Under the pieces are notes generated by a model. It ran no database searches. It saw only the letters and a list, made by a program, of their open reading frames with translations, and was not told the origin of the DNA. A stretch of DNA of 64,000 bases from contig NZ_CP064791.1 of assembly GCF_017094465.1 (NCBI RefSeq), positions 1,116,001 through 1,180,000 on the forward strand. Direction: 5' to 3'. Both the position numbers and the translations under genes were made by a program. The DNA comes from Halapricum desulfuricans. Its GTDB lineage: Archaea; Halobacteriota; Halobacteria; Halobacteriales; Haloarculaceae. This document shows, in pieces, positions 1-8,511 of this stretch. How positions within the stretch are numbered: position 1 is the stretch's first letter; each line of letters starts with the position of its first letter.

Positions 1-1
1 C

Positions 2-1030
2 ACGCGCGAGGAGTTCGAATCGTTCGTCGAGACCTGCCACGACCACGGGGTCCGGGTCGTCTTCGATCTCGTCGTCAACCACACGTCGAAACACCACCGG
101 AACTTCCAGCTGGCCTCGGCGGGCGTCGAGGACTACGAGCAGTGGTATCGCTTCGACGACGACGGTAACGCCGAAAACTACTTCGCCTGGAATTCGATTC
201 CGAACCTGAACTACGACTCGCTGGCCGTCCGCGAGCATATCCTGTCGGTCGTCGATGAGTGGGCGCCGGTCGTCGACGGGTTCCGGTGTGACGTCGCCTG
301 GGGCGTCCCCCACGGCTTCTGGCAGGAAGTGCGGGACCGCGTGACGGCCGAAGACAGCGAGTTCCTGTTGCTCGACGAGACCATCCCCCGTGATCCGCTG
401 GCCCACGAGAACGCCTTCGACCTGCACTACGACACGACCCTGTACGGTCGCCTGCTGGAGATCGGTCGGGGCGACCGGCCGGCCGAGTCGCTGCTTGAGG
501 CGGTTCGGGCCGAGCAGCGCGAGGGGTTCCCGCCGCGGTCGATGCAGCTCCGATACATCGAGAACCACGACGAGGACCGCTACCTGGCCGAACACGGTCG
601 TGACGCCCAGCGTGCCGCCGCGGCGGCTACGCTCACGCTACCAGGGATGCCGATGGTCTACTACGGCCAGGAGACGGGGATGACCCACTTCCGAAAGCCC
701 ATGGAGTGGGACGGCGACGACGAACTGACCCGGTTCCACCGCCGTCTGATACAGACACGAAACGAACACGGGGTCTTGCGCCGCGGCGACCTCGAAGACG
801 TGGCCTTCGAGAGCGAGACGGACCGCGCCGTCGCGTTCGCTCGCGAGTATCAGGGACGACGCGTGGTCGTCCTGTTGCACTTCGGGAACGGAGCCGCCTC
901 GGTGTCCGTCCGGGAGTCACTCGCAGCAACGGATCTCGTGACCGGCGACGCGATCGATGTCGCACGCGCCGGCGGGGAGACGACCGTTTCCGTGGCGACT
1001 GTCGCTGTACTCGAAGTCGTGGGCGAGTAG
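2..1030 (+). CDS. GH13 alpha-amylase family glycosidase, C-terminal part (5' end outside window)
   Basis: The frame is open from base 2 and lacks its beginning. It shows the ordered GH13 signatures: region I DLVVNHTS (bases ~68-91), region II GFRCDVAW with the catalytic Asp (~279-302), region III LLLDETIP with the acid/base Glu (~366-389), and region IV ENHDEDR (~560-580). A short C-terminal beta domain follows, so the TIM barrel and C-domain end are intact. The family hydrolyses or transfers alpha-glucosidic bonds in starch, maltodextrin or trehalose-type substrates. The exact substrate cannot be read without the N-terminus. No signal peptide can be judged. The next gene starts about 70 bp downstream on the same strand. 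Confidence 0.9.
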   Translation, partial: TREEFESFVETCHDHGVRVVFDLVVNHTSKHHRNFQLASAGVEDYEQWYRFDDDGNAENYFAWNSIPNLNYDSLAVREHILSVVDEWAPVVDGFRCDVAWGVPHGFWQEVRDRVTAEDSEFLLLDETIPRDPLAHENAFDLHYDTTLYGRLLEIGRGDRPAESLLEAVRAEQREGFPPRSMQLRYIENHDEDRYLAEHGRDAQRAAAAATLTLPGMPMVYYGQETGMTHFRKPMEWDGDDELTRFHRRLIQTRNEHGVLRRGDLEDVAFESETDRAVAFAREYQGRRVVVLLHFGNGAASVSVRESLAATDLVTGDAIDVARAGGETTVSVATVAVLEVVGE

Positions 1031-1101
1031 CTGTCGTCGCGGCAGACGCCTGGCTGACGCTCGCCGTCACCTTTGATACTGATGCGCCCCTATCTCTAGG
1101 C

Positions 1102-1344
1102 ATGCACGGGACGCCGGGAGACGTCTTCGAGCACGACCGACTCCAGGCGATCTACGAGGCGCGGTCGCTACTGATCATCGCGTTCGTCCTGGCGAACCTG
1201 GTGGGGTTGCAGCTGCTCAGGCTCGGCTTCCCGACGGCCGCCAATGCGGTCGTCACCGTCGCGGCGCTGCCGCTGGTGATCGTCGTCATCGGACTACTGC
1301 GAGAGACCGGTCGCTGGATCGGTCGTCACTGGCTGGTCGGCTGA
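1102..1344 (+). CDS. small two-helix membrane protein, unknown function
   Basis: An 80-residue protein starting at the ATG at 1102, about 70 bp after the glycosidase. A short hydrophilic N-terminus (to about residue 20) is followed by two hydrophobic stretches, roughly residues 22-41 and 46-64, and a basic C-terminus containing RETGRWIGRHW. This pattern fits a small integral membrane protein with a short loop. The reading frame stays open upstream to 706, but that extension overlaps the glycosidase and is very Arg-rich, so it was discarded. No family is recognised. It ends convergently with sdhA on the other strand, leaving about 60 bp between them. Confidence 0.6.
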   Translation: MHGTPGDVFEHDRLQAIYEARSLLIIAFVLANLVGLQLLRLGFPTAANAVVTVAALPLVIVVIGLLRETGRWIGRHWLVG

Positions 1345-1405
1345 TCACAGTCGCTGGCCAGAATCGGTGGCTGACCACCAACTACGGGCGTCGAGCGGAA
1401 CCCCC

Positions 1406-3232
1406 TCAGTACGAGCGCTCTTTGGGTTCGTAGGTTTCCTCGTCGCCCTCGAGGATGACGGGCTTGTAATAGAGTTCGGGCGACCCCTCGTTCCAGGCGA
1501 GCATGGTGTGTTTGATCCACTCGTCGTCCTTTCGCTCCTGATGGGCTTTCCGCCAGTGTGCGCCGCGGAACTCCTCGCGGGCGAGCGCGCCGACGGTGAT
1601 CGCCTCGGCCAGATCGAGGATGTTGCGGGTTTCGATCGTGTGGATGAGATCGGTGTTGTACGTCCGTGAAGGGTCGGCGACGGCGACGTCCCGGTAGGCT
1701 TCTCTGGCGCGCTGGAGTTCCTCGAGTGCCTGTTGCAGGCCGTCCTCCTGCCGGAAGACGTTGACGTACTCGGTCATCGTCTCCTGGACGTCCGCCCGGA
1801 CTTCCGCGTGGTTTGTCCCGTCTTCCTCGAGCAGTTGTTCGACGCGTTCGCGTTCACGCTCGACGGCGGTGTCCAGCACCGCCTCGGGTGCAGTCATCGC
1901 GCCATCGGCCGCGACGTCGCCTTCCGAGCCGTCGACGGCGCCGAGTTCGACAGACGCGTCGACGGCGGCGTCCTCGCTTCTGGCCGACGGACCGGTCTCG
2001 ATTTTCGCTTTGGCCATGTCGCCTCCGGCAGCGTGCTTGCCGGCGCGCGCGCCGAACACGAGCAGTTCCGGCAGCGCGTTGCCGCCCAGCCGGTTCGCAC
2101 CGTGCAGAGAGACGCAGGCGTTCTCGCCGGCGGCGTACAGGCCGTCGATGCAGGTCTGGCCGTTTTCGTCGGTCTCGATGCCGCCCATCGCGTAGTGTTG
2201 GCCCGGCTTGACCGGCATCGGCTCTTCGAGCCCGTCGACCCCTTCGAAGTCCTCCGCGAGGTGGAGGATGTTCTCCAGGCGATCGACGATGCGCTCCTCG
2301 CCGAGATGACGCATATCCAGGTGGACGTACTCGTCTTCGATGCCCCGTCCCTCCTGGACTTCGGTCAGCTCGGAGCGCGAGACCACGTCCCGGGAGGCCA
2401 GTTCCCCCTCATTGTTGGCGTACCCGCGTTCGAACATGAACCGCTCGCCGTCGTCGTTGTAGAGGATCCCGCCCTCGCCGCGAACCCCTTCGGAGATGAG
2501 CACGCCCGTCGACGGCAGGGTCGTCGGGTGGAACTGGATCATCTCCATGTCCTCGAGGGGGACGCCGGCGCGGTAGGCCATCGCCGCGCCGTCACCGGTG
2601 TTCGCGACGGCGTTCGTCGTGTGGTCGAACACCTGGCCCAGGCCGCCCGTTGCCAGGACGACGCCGTTCCGCGCGTGGAAGCCGGCGATCTCGCCGGATT
2701 TGATCTCGTAGGCGACGGCGCCGTGACACTCCCGATCCTCCGGGTCGTCGTGATCGGTCACGGCGAGATTCATCACGTACCACTCGTCGTAGACGTCGAT
2801 CCCCCGTTTGACGACCTGCTCGTACATCGTGTGCAGCAGGTGATGGCCGGTCTCGGCACCGGCATAGGTCGTCCGCGGGAAGGACAGCCCGCCGAAGGGG
2901 CGCTGGGAGACCCGACCGTCGTCCTCTCTAGAGAAGGGCATCCCCCAGTGTTCCAGCTGGATCACCTCGTCGGGCGCGCTCTTGGCGAAGGTGTCGATCG
3001 CCGGCGCGTCGCCCAGATAGTCCGACCCCTTCATCGTGTCGTAGGCGTGCAGTTCCCAGTCGTCGCCCTCTCGAAGCGCGGCGTTGATACCGCCTTCCGC
3101 CGCGCCGGTGTGGCTGCGGACGGGATGGAGCTTCGTGACGAGCGCCACGTCCGCGCCTTCCTCGTGGGCCGCGATAGCCGCCCGAAGGCCGGCGCCGCCG
3201 GCACCGACCACGATCACGTCGTACTCGTACAT
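1406..3232 (-). CDS. sdhA: succinate dehydrogenase flavoprotein subunit (SdhA)
   Basis: A 608-residue flavoprotein of complex II, oxidising succinate to fumarate in the TCA cycle on the cytoplasmic face of the membrane. The Rossmann FAD motif VIVVGAGGAGLRAA (residues 7-20) and the RSHTGAAEGGIN segment with the FAD-linking His41 are present, as are the HGANRLGGNALPELLVFGARAG active-site region and the C-terminal EFRGAHWR motif. Length and the acidic insertion before the C-terminal helical domain fit haloarchaeal SdhA. L-aspartate oxidase is a relative but is usually shorter. The other complex II subunits (sdhC, D, B), usually directly upstream in haloarchaea, are absent; the upstream neighbour on this strand is gshA. 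Confidence 0.93.
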   Translation of the reverse strand: MYEYDVIVVGAGGAGLRAAIAAHEEGADVALVTKLHPVRSHTGAAEGGINAALREGDDWELHAYDTMKGSDYLGDAPAIDTFAKSAPDEVIQLEHWGMPFSREDDGRVSQRPFGGLSFPRTTYAGAETGHHLLHTMYEQVVKRGIDVYDEWYVMNLAVTDHDDPEDRECHGAVAYEIKSGEIAGFHARNGVVLATGGLGQVFDHTTNAVANTGDGAAMAYRAGVPLEDMEMIQFHPTTLPSTGVLISEGVRGEGGILYNDDGERFMFERGYANNEGELASRDVVSRSELTEVQEGRGIEDEYVHLDMRHLGEERIVDRLENILHLAEDFEGVDGLEEPMPVKPGQHYAMGGIETDENGQTCIDGLYAAGENACVSLHGANRLGGNALPELLVFGARAGKHAAGGDMAKAKIETGPSARSEDAAVDASVELGAVDGSEGDVAADGAMTAPEAVLDTAVERERERVEQLLEEDGTNHAEVRADVQETMTEYVNVFRQEDGLQQALEELQRAREAYRDVAVADPSRTYNTDLIHTIETRNILDLAEAITVGALAREEFRGAHWRKAHQERKDDEWIKHTMLAWNEGSPELYYKPVILEGDEETYEPKERSY

Positions 3233-3313
3233 TGATTATCGTCCATACGGATCAGCGTGACTTCAGGTTTTGCACTACACGGTGGCTCCGGTCGTCCCTG
3301 GCGGGGTTGCACG

Positions 3314-4405
3314 TCACTGGAGTTCGAGACGGAGCGAGTCACAGAGCGCGTCGACACCTTCTTGGTCCCGGATACGGCGCTGGCGATCCGCGCCGCTCTC
3401 GCCTTCGTACAGCTCGCGGATGCCATCGACGCCCAGCCGATCCGCTTCTCGGTGGACGACCTCGCCGAGATCGACCGTCCCGTCGCCGTCACGGGCAAGA
3501 AACGACGCGTCGTGGCCGTGACGGGTCGCTCGCCATTTGTTCTCATCAAGTAGTTCGCGCCGCATGTCGGTCCCGGATTCGCCGTCGTCGTATCGGGCAG
3601 CCAGGTCGAGCACGAGCGCGTGAGCGTACTCGACGAACGCCATCGTCCGATCGGGGTCGGCCTGTCCGTCCGGCGCACGGACCTCGACGGTACCGTATTC
3701 GGTGTGGGGACGCACGTCGAACCACAGTTCCCCACGATCGTTGATCGAATCCGTCTCCAGCATCCGTCGTTCGAACGCCCGGTACTCTTCGATCGAGTCG
3801 AAGGCCGTCGGCACGCCCGTGTTGGGCAGCCCCTCGAAGATCTTCGCTCGCGCCGAGGCGAGTCCCGTGTCGTATCCGTTCCAGTAGGGGGAGTTGGCCG
3901 ACAGCGCCAGCATGATCGGCAGGTACCACCGGAGTTCGTTCGAGATCCACATGGCCTTGTCACCGTCGTCGACGCCGACGTGGACGTGGACGCCGGCGGT
4001 CGTGTTGCGGTGCTGCGGGTACTGGATCCGGTCGAGTTGCTCCCGGTAGCGCGGCTTCTCGGCATGTTCGAGTTCCCGCCATTTCGCCAGCGGATGCAAC
4101 CCCGCGGCCGCGATGCCGAACCCGTGGTTGCGCGCGTGTTCGAGCAGCGCGTTCCGGATCTCGAGGACGGCCTCGCGTGCGTTTTCCGGCTCCTCGATCA
4201 GTCGTGTCCGGGTCTCGATGACTGTCTTGAAGAGTTCGTGGTCGATGCGGTCTTCGAGCACGGCGGGCGGATCGGATTCGTAGACCAGTTCGTCCGATCC
4301 GGCGGTCGGCCGGCCCGCGTCGTCGACGACGTAGAACTCCTCCTCGATGCCCAGCGTTCCCAGGCGGGTGAACGGCGACTCCGTGCCCGTATCCATCGCT
4401 ACCAC
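3314..4405 (-). CDS. gshA: glutamate-cysteine ligase, GCS2/carboxylate-amine ligase family
   Basis: A 363-residue member of the GCS2 family. Haloarchaea use such an enzyme to make gamma-glutamylcysteine, their main low-molecular-weight thiol, from Glu, Cys and ATP. Visible signatures are [13 protein letters not shown] near residues 17-29 (ATP/metal-binding Glu residues), [12 protein letters not shown], and the [15 protein letters not shown] segment. Two Met codons are possible (4405 and 4396); both leave the family N-terminus intact. The gene lies 81 bp upstream of sdhA and ends 43 bp from the flpA stop, all on the same strand, with no sign of functional coupling. Family assignment is sure; the substrate rests on haloarchaeal precedent. 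Confidence 0.85.
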   Translation of the reverse strand: MVAMDTGTESPFTRLGTLGIEEEFYVVDDAGRPTAGSDELVYESDPPAVLEDRIDHELFKTVIETRTRLIEEPENAREAVLEIRNALLEHARNHGFGIAAAGLHPLAKWRELEHAEKPRYREQLDRIQYPQHRNTTAGVHVHVGVDDGDKAMWISNELRWYLPIMLALSANSPYWNGYDTGLASARAKIFEGLPNTGVPTAFDSIEEYRAFERRMLETDSINDRGELWFDVRPHTEYGTVEVRAPDGQADPDRTMAFVEYAHALVLDLAARYDDGESGTDMRRELLDENKWRATRHGHDASFLARDGDGTVDLGEVVHREADRLGVDGIRELYEGESGADRQRRIRDQEGVDALCDSLRLELQ

Positions 4406-4448
4406 GCGTTTGGTTTCGGCCGGCTAAAACCTTCCCGTTACTGTCGGG

Positions 4449-5078
4449 TTATTGCCGCGGGGTCGCAACGACGCCCAGGTGATCGTCGTGGTACGGTTCC
4501 AGACGCCCGCGGTCGAGGATCTCGTAGCCCGAGGAGAGTGTCTCACAGACCCCCTCGAAGACGCTCTCTGGATCGGCCGTGACGTCTTCGCTGCGGGCCT
4601 TGATCGCCATGAGCAGGCGACCGTCGGGTTCGAGGAACTGTCGGTTCGCGAGCGCAACCTCTGCCTGGCCGCGCGTGGCAACGTCTTGGACGAGCACCTC
4701 GACCGGCTCGACGACGTGGGCGTAGGTCTCGGGCTTGCGAGCGTCTTTCAACAGCGGAAACAGCCGGTCGCGGTCGGCGGCGACCTCGATCAGATCGCGG
4801 GTCGGTCGCGGGGCGAACTCGACGGCGTAGGTCGGGCCAGCGAAGTCAGCGATGTGACTGACGGTCGTCCCGCTTGCGGCACCGAGATACAGCACGCGCT
4901 CGCCGCCCTCGAGGCCGTGCTCCAGGCCGTCTTCGAACATCGCGCCGACCTTCGAGCGGTCAGGATCCCAGCGTCGCCACCCGTCGACGGTCGGCTCCTC
5001 GGAGACCTGCGGCCCGCGTGTCGCGAGCGACTCCCGGCCGTCGAACGAGCGGCGCTGAACGCCCTCTGGGAGGCTCAT
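4449..5078 (-). CDS. flpA: fibrillarin-like rRNA/tRNA 2'-O-methyltransferase
   Basis: A 209-residue fibrillarin, the methyl-transferring subunit of archaeal box C/D RNPs that 2'-O-methylate rRNA and tRNA under guide RNA direction. The SAM-binding strand-loop RVLYLGAASGTTVSHIAD lies at residues 61-78, followed by TYAVEFAPRPTRDL and a C-terminal EPYHDDHLGVVA segment typical of the family. Its ATG overlaps the stop of nop5 by 4 bp (ATGA), so the two are co-transcribed and probably translationally coupled. Length matches archaeal fibrillarins. Residues 1-40 are less conserved. Confidence 0.95.
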   Translation of the reverse strand: MSLPEGVQRRSFDGRESLATRGPQVSEEPTVDGWRRWDPDRSKVGAMFEDGLEHGLEGGERVLYLGAASGTTVSHIADFAGPTYAVEFAPRPTRDLIEVAADRDRLFPLLKDARKPETYAHVVEPVEVLVQDVATRGQAEVALANRQFLEPDGRLLMAIKARSEDVTADPESVFEGVCETLSSGYEILDRGRLEPYHDDHLGVVATPRQ

Positions 5079-5911
5079 TCGTTCTCACCTCGCGCCCGAA
5101 TCGTCGCGATGCGGTCGTCGAGTTCGGCCTCAAGTTCGGGCCGGCGCTCGCCGCTGTAGTGGTCGACGCGGGCAGCGAGCGTCAGTTTGCCCGCCAGCGC
5201 CCGCGCCGCCGAGCCGCGATGTTCGGGGTCGGTCCCGCGGACGTACTCGTGGGTGTAGATGACCCCGTGTTTCGGCGAGGGAGCGTCCCCCCGTAGGTGG
5301 GCAAAGAGCGCGTCCTCGGCACCCAGGACCTGGACCGTGCCGCTGGTCGAACGGGCCAACTGCTTGAGCCCGCCCGAGAGCGCGATCAGCCGCGCCGCGA
5401 GCACCGGTCCAGCCATCGAGGAAAGGTTCGGCGCGACCTCCGGCGTGAACCGCTCGATCGACGCTCGGAGTTCGGTGGCCCGCTCGTCGAGGTCGACCAC
5501 CTGTTCGGCGAGCGCACGCAGTTGTTCGTCGAGGTCGCTATCTGGTTCGTGCTCGGTAATCTCGCGGGCGAAGGCGACACCGCCGCCGGACTTGCCGACC
5601 CGGCTCCCGCCCCACTCGGCGACCCGCTCGGCCAGCTCGTTCGCGGTGCGTTCACAGTCGTCCATGGCCCGAACGGCGTGCACGAGTTGCTGGTCGTCGG
5701 CGCGCTCGCGCTGGGCGACGGCCTCGCGAGCAGTCTCGATGGTCGCCTCACGCAGTTTGTCGTAGTAGTCGTCCGCGTCACTGGCGAAGCCCGACGCGAT
5801 CGCTCTGTCGGGCCACGCTGCCGGGGATTCGGCAGTCCCGTCTTCGATCGCGTCGCGAGCGTCGAGAACCTCGGGATCGACGCCCTCGAACCAGCCTGTG
5901 TCCGTGGTCAT
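5075..5911 (-). CDS. nop5: Nop5/Nop56-type C/D RNP scaffold protein
   Basis: A 278-residue Nop-domain protein, the scaffold that holds fibrillarin and L7Ae on box C/D guide RNAs. The coiled-coil region is at about residues 50-150, and the Nop domain (about 150-270) contains NLSSMAGPVLAARLIALSGG and the hallmark PKHGVIYTH (213-221). The N-terminal domain is shortened, as is common in haloarchaea. It is the first gene of the nop5-flpA operon (4-bp overlap). A TATA-like box sits about 27 nt before the ATG at 5911, which supports a leaderless start there. Confidence 0.95.
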   Translation of the reverse strand: MTTDTGWFEGVDPEVLDARDAIEDGTAESPAAWPDRAIASGFASDADDYYDKLREATIETAREAVAQRERADDQQLVHAVRAMDDCERTANELAERVAEWGGSRVGKSGGGVAFAREITEHEPDSDLDEQLRALAEQVVDLDERATELRASIERFTPEVAPNLSSMAGPVLAARLIALSGGLKQLARSTSGTVQVLGAEDALFAHLRGDAPSPKHGVIYTHEYVRGTDPEHRGSAARALAGKLTLAARVDHYSGERRPELEAELDDRIATIRARGENE

Positions 5912-5933
5912 TGTCGGAGTGTATACGTTCCCC

Positions 5934-5942
5934 CCGTATATC
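5934..5942 (-). promoter_or_regulatory. TATA-like box for nop5-flpA
   Basis: Read on the minus strand, a GATATAC-type box lies 23-31 nt upstream of the nop5 ATG at 5911. That is the spacing seen for leaderless haloarchaeal transcripts. Confidence 0.5.
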
Positions 5943-5962
5943 GGTTCCCGAGTCGGTGTCGG

Positions 5963-6508
5963 TCACAGCGTCGCCAGTACTGCCTGGACGTAGCTGTTCG
6001 CGCCCCAACTTCGGTGCGGAGCGATCGTCTCGACGAGCCGGCGGGCCTGTTCCTCGCGCATGTGTCCGACTCGGGCGTAGTCGCGGAGCAACCGCGGCGT
6101 CGGCACGAGTGTCGCGCCCTCGATCAGCGCGTGGACCCGAGCGAGGTTGGTGAACTCGTCGGTGAGGAGGGCGTCTACGCCGAGGGCGTTCGCGAGCACG
6201 ATCGCGGCTGTCTCGCCCTCGTCGAGCCCGTAGGCCGGCAGCGCGTCGTCGGCGTCTTCCCGATCTAACGGATCGACGACCCGATAGTGCTCGTCTGCCG
6301 CGCGGACGTTCGTCGCGGCCGCAGCGTGAACGTCGTCGTACCCAGCCATCTCTTGTAGCTCGGTCTCGACTTGCGTCGGGACGAAAACATCGCTCCCTGT
6401 CAGGAGGTACTGCAGCGGATCGGGTTCGGAAGCCGTGTCGTAACTCGACACGGACCGTGGAATCGCCAGACTCGCCAGTGCACACGTGTCGGCGACGACT
6501 GTCTCCAT
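5963..6508 (-). CDS. PIN-domain protein, VapC-like putative toxin RNase
   Basis: A 181-residue protein with a PIN-type nuclease layout: Asp7 in VVADTCALASLA, Glu50 in ETELQEM, an acidic stretch GLDEGETAAIVLAN (94-107), and Asp117 in ALLTDEFTNLARV. These four acidic positions would bind the metal ions of a VapC-type endoribonuclease. It follows a ribbon-helix-helix gene by 3 bp, the usual antitoxin-toxin order. The protein is longer than typical VapC (about 130 residues); the C-terminal extension contains LLRDYARVGHMREEQARRLVETI. A non-toxin PIN protein with a DNA-binding partner remains possible. Confidence 0.7.
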   Translation of the reverse strand: METVVADTCALASLAIPRSVSSYDTASEPDPLQYLLTGSDVFVPTQVETELQEMAGYDDVHAAAATNVRAADEHYRVVDPLDREDADDALPAYGLDEGETAAIVLANALGVDALLTDEFTNLARVHALIEGATLVPTPRLLRDYARVGHMREEQARRLVETIAPHRSWGANSYVQAVLATL

Positions 6509-6511
6509 TGA

Positions 6512-6871
6512 TCAGTCCTCTGGATCGACGGTCGCCGTCTCGCCGTCGTAGACATCGGTGTCTTTGTCTGGTTCCGGGACGTCCAGGGGGTCGCTCTCCA
6601 GATCGCGTTTCAGTAGCTGAAGCGTCCGTGCTCGTTCGGTCCCGACTAGCGTCTCGACAAGGTCGTATTCGATCCGATTGTCGTAATAGGCCTCGGCGAC
6701 GTGCTCGCGAAACTGCTCGTTCTGGCGATGTTCCTGCAGATACTCCTGCAGGGCCTCGATGATAACGTCTGTCCGATCCTTCCCTTCGATGTCTGCCAGC
6801 GCGTCTGCCTGCTTGACGAGCTCCTCGGGCGAGAGAAAGTGGACGCGCTTGCGCTTGGAATCTGCAGCCAT
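6512..6871 (-). CDS. ribbon-helix-helix protein, putative antitoxin of the PIN pair
   Basis: A 119-residue protein whose first half is a clear RHH/CopG-like fold. A short beta strand (KRKRVHFLSPEE, residues 6-17) is followed by two helices covering ALADIEGKDRTDVIIEAL and onward. The C-terminal half is acidic and could cap the PIN active site. RHH antitoxins bind their own promoter as dimers. The gene is 3 bp upstream of the PIN gene, and its start faces the CRISPR-like remnant 80 bp away. Antitoxin function is inferred from the pairing. Confidence 0.65.
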   Translation of the reverse strand: MAADSKRKRVHFLSPEELVKQADALADIEGKDRTDVIIEALQEYLQEHRQNEQFREHVAEAYYDNRIEYDLVETLVGTERARTLQLLKRDLESDPLDVPEPDKDTDVYDGETATVDPED

Positions 6872-6951
6872 ATGTGCAAAGTATGTGTGTCAGAAATGTA
6901 AATGTGTGCATGGCGTGTGCGTATACACCCCTTAGAAGTTCCACTCAGCTA

Positions 6952-7030
6952 GTTTCAGACGGACTCTTGTGGGGTTGAAGCGCGCCGACGGGCTCGCCAA
7001 AGCCACGCCAGACGAGTTTCAGACGGACTC
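6952..7030. CRISPR. degenerate single-spacer CRISPR remnant (type I-B-like haloarchaeal repeat)
   Basis: A full 30-nt repeat at 6952-6981 begins GTTTCAGACGGACTC and ends GGGGTTGAAGC, matching the well-known haloarchaeal repeat family (GTTTCAGACGAACCC...GTTGAAGC). After a 34-nt spacer (6982-7015) the first 15 nt of the repeat recur exactly (7016-7030). The sequence then diverges into CGCCAATATC, so the second repeat is truncated. Spacer length is within the haloarchaeal range. No cas genes or further repeats are visible nearby. It lies between the RHH/PIN pair and the truD stop, so it is best read as the eroded end of an old array or a solo CRISPR-like unit. Confidence 0.75.
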
Positions 7031-7068
7031 CGCCAATATCTCGCCCAAACCCAAATCACGCCACTGAA

Positions 7069-8412
7069 TTACGCGAGTGCGTCAGGATCAGCTTTCATGT
7101 ATTCTCGCAGCAGGACAGTAGCGTAGGACCCTTTCGGAAGCGAAAACTCAAACGTCGGAGGGTCGCCTGAGACCGTCAGATTCGTCCGGACCAGGATCGC
7201 CCGACGCGTTCCGGAGGATTCGAACTCGCCGGGCAGATCGAAGTCGGCGGGTTCGATATCGAGATCAGCGAGCACCTCCTGGGCGATCTCAGCCGGTTCA
7301 CCTTCGCCAAACTCGGTATCGGTCCCGACCAGCGGTGCGGTCACGAACGCTCGCCCGCGGTCGACGTGTCGCCGAGCCGTGTCGAGACGCGACTTGTTGA
7401 CAACCTGGGTTCGGTCGGCATCGGGTAATTCGAGATCCGGCGGCGCGTCCCGGTCGCCGAAACAGATCACGTCGCCCGCGACCGGTTCGTCGAAGGGGAG
7501 TCCACGTCGAAGTCGCTCCGAGCAGATCCGGTTGAACACGTACGACTGGGCGGCGTTGACGAACAGCCGCTGCAGGTTCGTCGGGAGCGCGGTCAGCGCC
7601 GCCCGGAAGTCGGCTGGTTCGTCGCCGTCGATCTCGGCGAGGCGCTGTACCATCGCGCGCTCGTATCCGAGATACCCTGGCAGTGCTTCCGTTGCTCGTC
7701 CCCACTCCCGGTCGTCCCAGCATTCCTCGACGGTCGCCCGCGCGTCGCGCGTCGACTCGCGTTCGCGCTCGCTCGGGTTCCCGACGTACGTCCGGACCGC
7801 ACCCTCCCAGTCCCGGCGGACAATCGCCAGTCCGACCTCGTGTGTGATCGCCCGTCGGCTCCCGAACCGCTGCTGGCCGAAGACGTTGGGCACGCCGACG
7901 CGGTCGTCGCTCCCGCCGAAGGCCCGGAGATCGCCGGTGATCGCCTCGATCGTCTCGACCTGTTCGGGCTCGGAGACCGTGATCTCGAAGCGATTGCCCG
8001 CGAGGTCGCCAAAGGTCAGTCCCCGGCCGGTCCGTCCGAGCACGTCGATGTCGGCACCCGCGAGGTCGACGCTCGCGACGGCCTCGGGATCGGCGTTCCG
8101 GACCGTGAACAGCTGGGTCGTGATCGCGTACTTGTCCTTCGTCCCGGCCCAGTCGACGCGTTCGCGGCTGATCCCCAGTCGATCCGACAGGGCACTCGCG
8201 AAGTCGTTGGTATCCCACTCTCGCAGTGTCGCCCGCAGCAGAATATGCGGATATCCGCCGGCATCAGCCTCGATGGGCTCCGGTTCGACGGTCTCGATCT
8301 CCTCGACCCGAAAGTGATCGGGCGAAGCACGGAGTTGCCCACCGATCCCCTCGGCGTCGCTGACGTAATAGTCGATTCCGACCGCCGCCTCGAGTGGGTG
8401 TGCGTCACGCAT
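7069..8412 (-). CDS. truD: tRNA pseudouridine synthase D
   Basis: A 447-residue TruD-family enzyme that isomerises uridine 13 of tRNA, and in archaea possibly other sites. The catalytic Asp93 lies in [12 protein letters not shown] (89-100). The TRUD insertion domain (about residues 175-330) contains [22 protein letters not shown], and the C-terminal part includes [13 protein letters not shown]. Archaeal TruD proteins have this length. The start at 8412 keeps the usual N-terminal [11 protein letters not shown]-like segment. It stands alone, about 100 bp from korB, and peptidyl-tRNA hydrolase is not next to it. Confidence 0.94.
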   Translation of the reverse strand: MRDAHPLEAAVGIDYYVSDAEGIGGQLRASPDHFRVEEIETVEPEPIEADAGGYPHILLRATLREWDTNDFASALSDRLGISRERVDWAGTKDKYAITTQLFTVRNADPEAVASVDLAGADIDVLGRTGRGLTFGDLAGNRFEITVSEPEQVETIEAITGDLRAFGGSDDRVGVPNVFGQQRFGSRRAITHEVGLAIVRRDWEGAVRTYVGNPSERERESTRDARATVEECWDDREWGRATEALPGYLGYERAMVQRLAEIDGDEPADFRAALTALPTNLQRLFVNAAQSYVFNRICSERLRRGLPFDEPVAGDVICFGDRDAPPDLELPDADRTQVVNKSRLDTARRHVDRGRAFVTAPLVGTDTEFGEGEPAEIAQEVLADLDIEPADFDLPGEFESSGTRRAILVRTNLTVSGDPPTFEFSLPKGSYATVLLREYMKADPDALA

Positions 8413-8511
8413 CGCGTCGCTCGAACCGTGCGGCGGCGGGAGTAAAGCACTGTCGCAACAGTTAGGACCGCCGTCGTGCCAGATATCTTTACGAACGTGT
8501 CGCCACCAGTA

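Noticed and set aside
1406-3232. L-aspartate oxidase (nadB) as alternative for sdhA
   Set aside because: The length (608 residues) and the C-terminal EFRGAHWR region fit SdhA; nadA/nadC are not adjacent.
1733-3235. 500-codon plus-strand open frame opposite sdhA
   Set aside because: It is antisense to a fully conserved gene, and its composition reflects the complementary strand of GC-rich codons; no family features.
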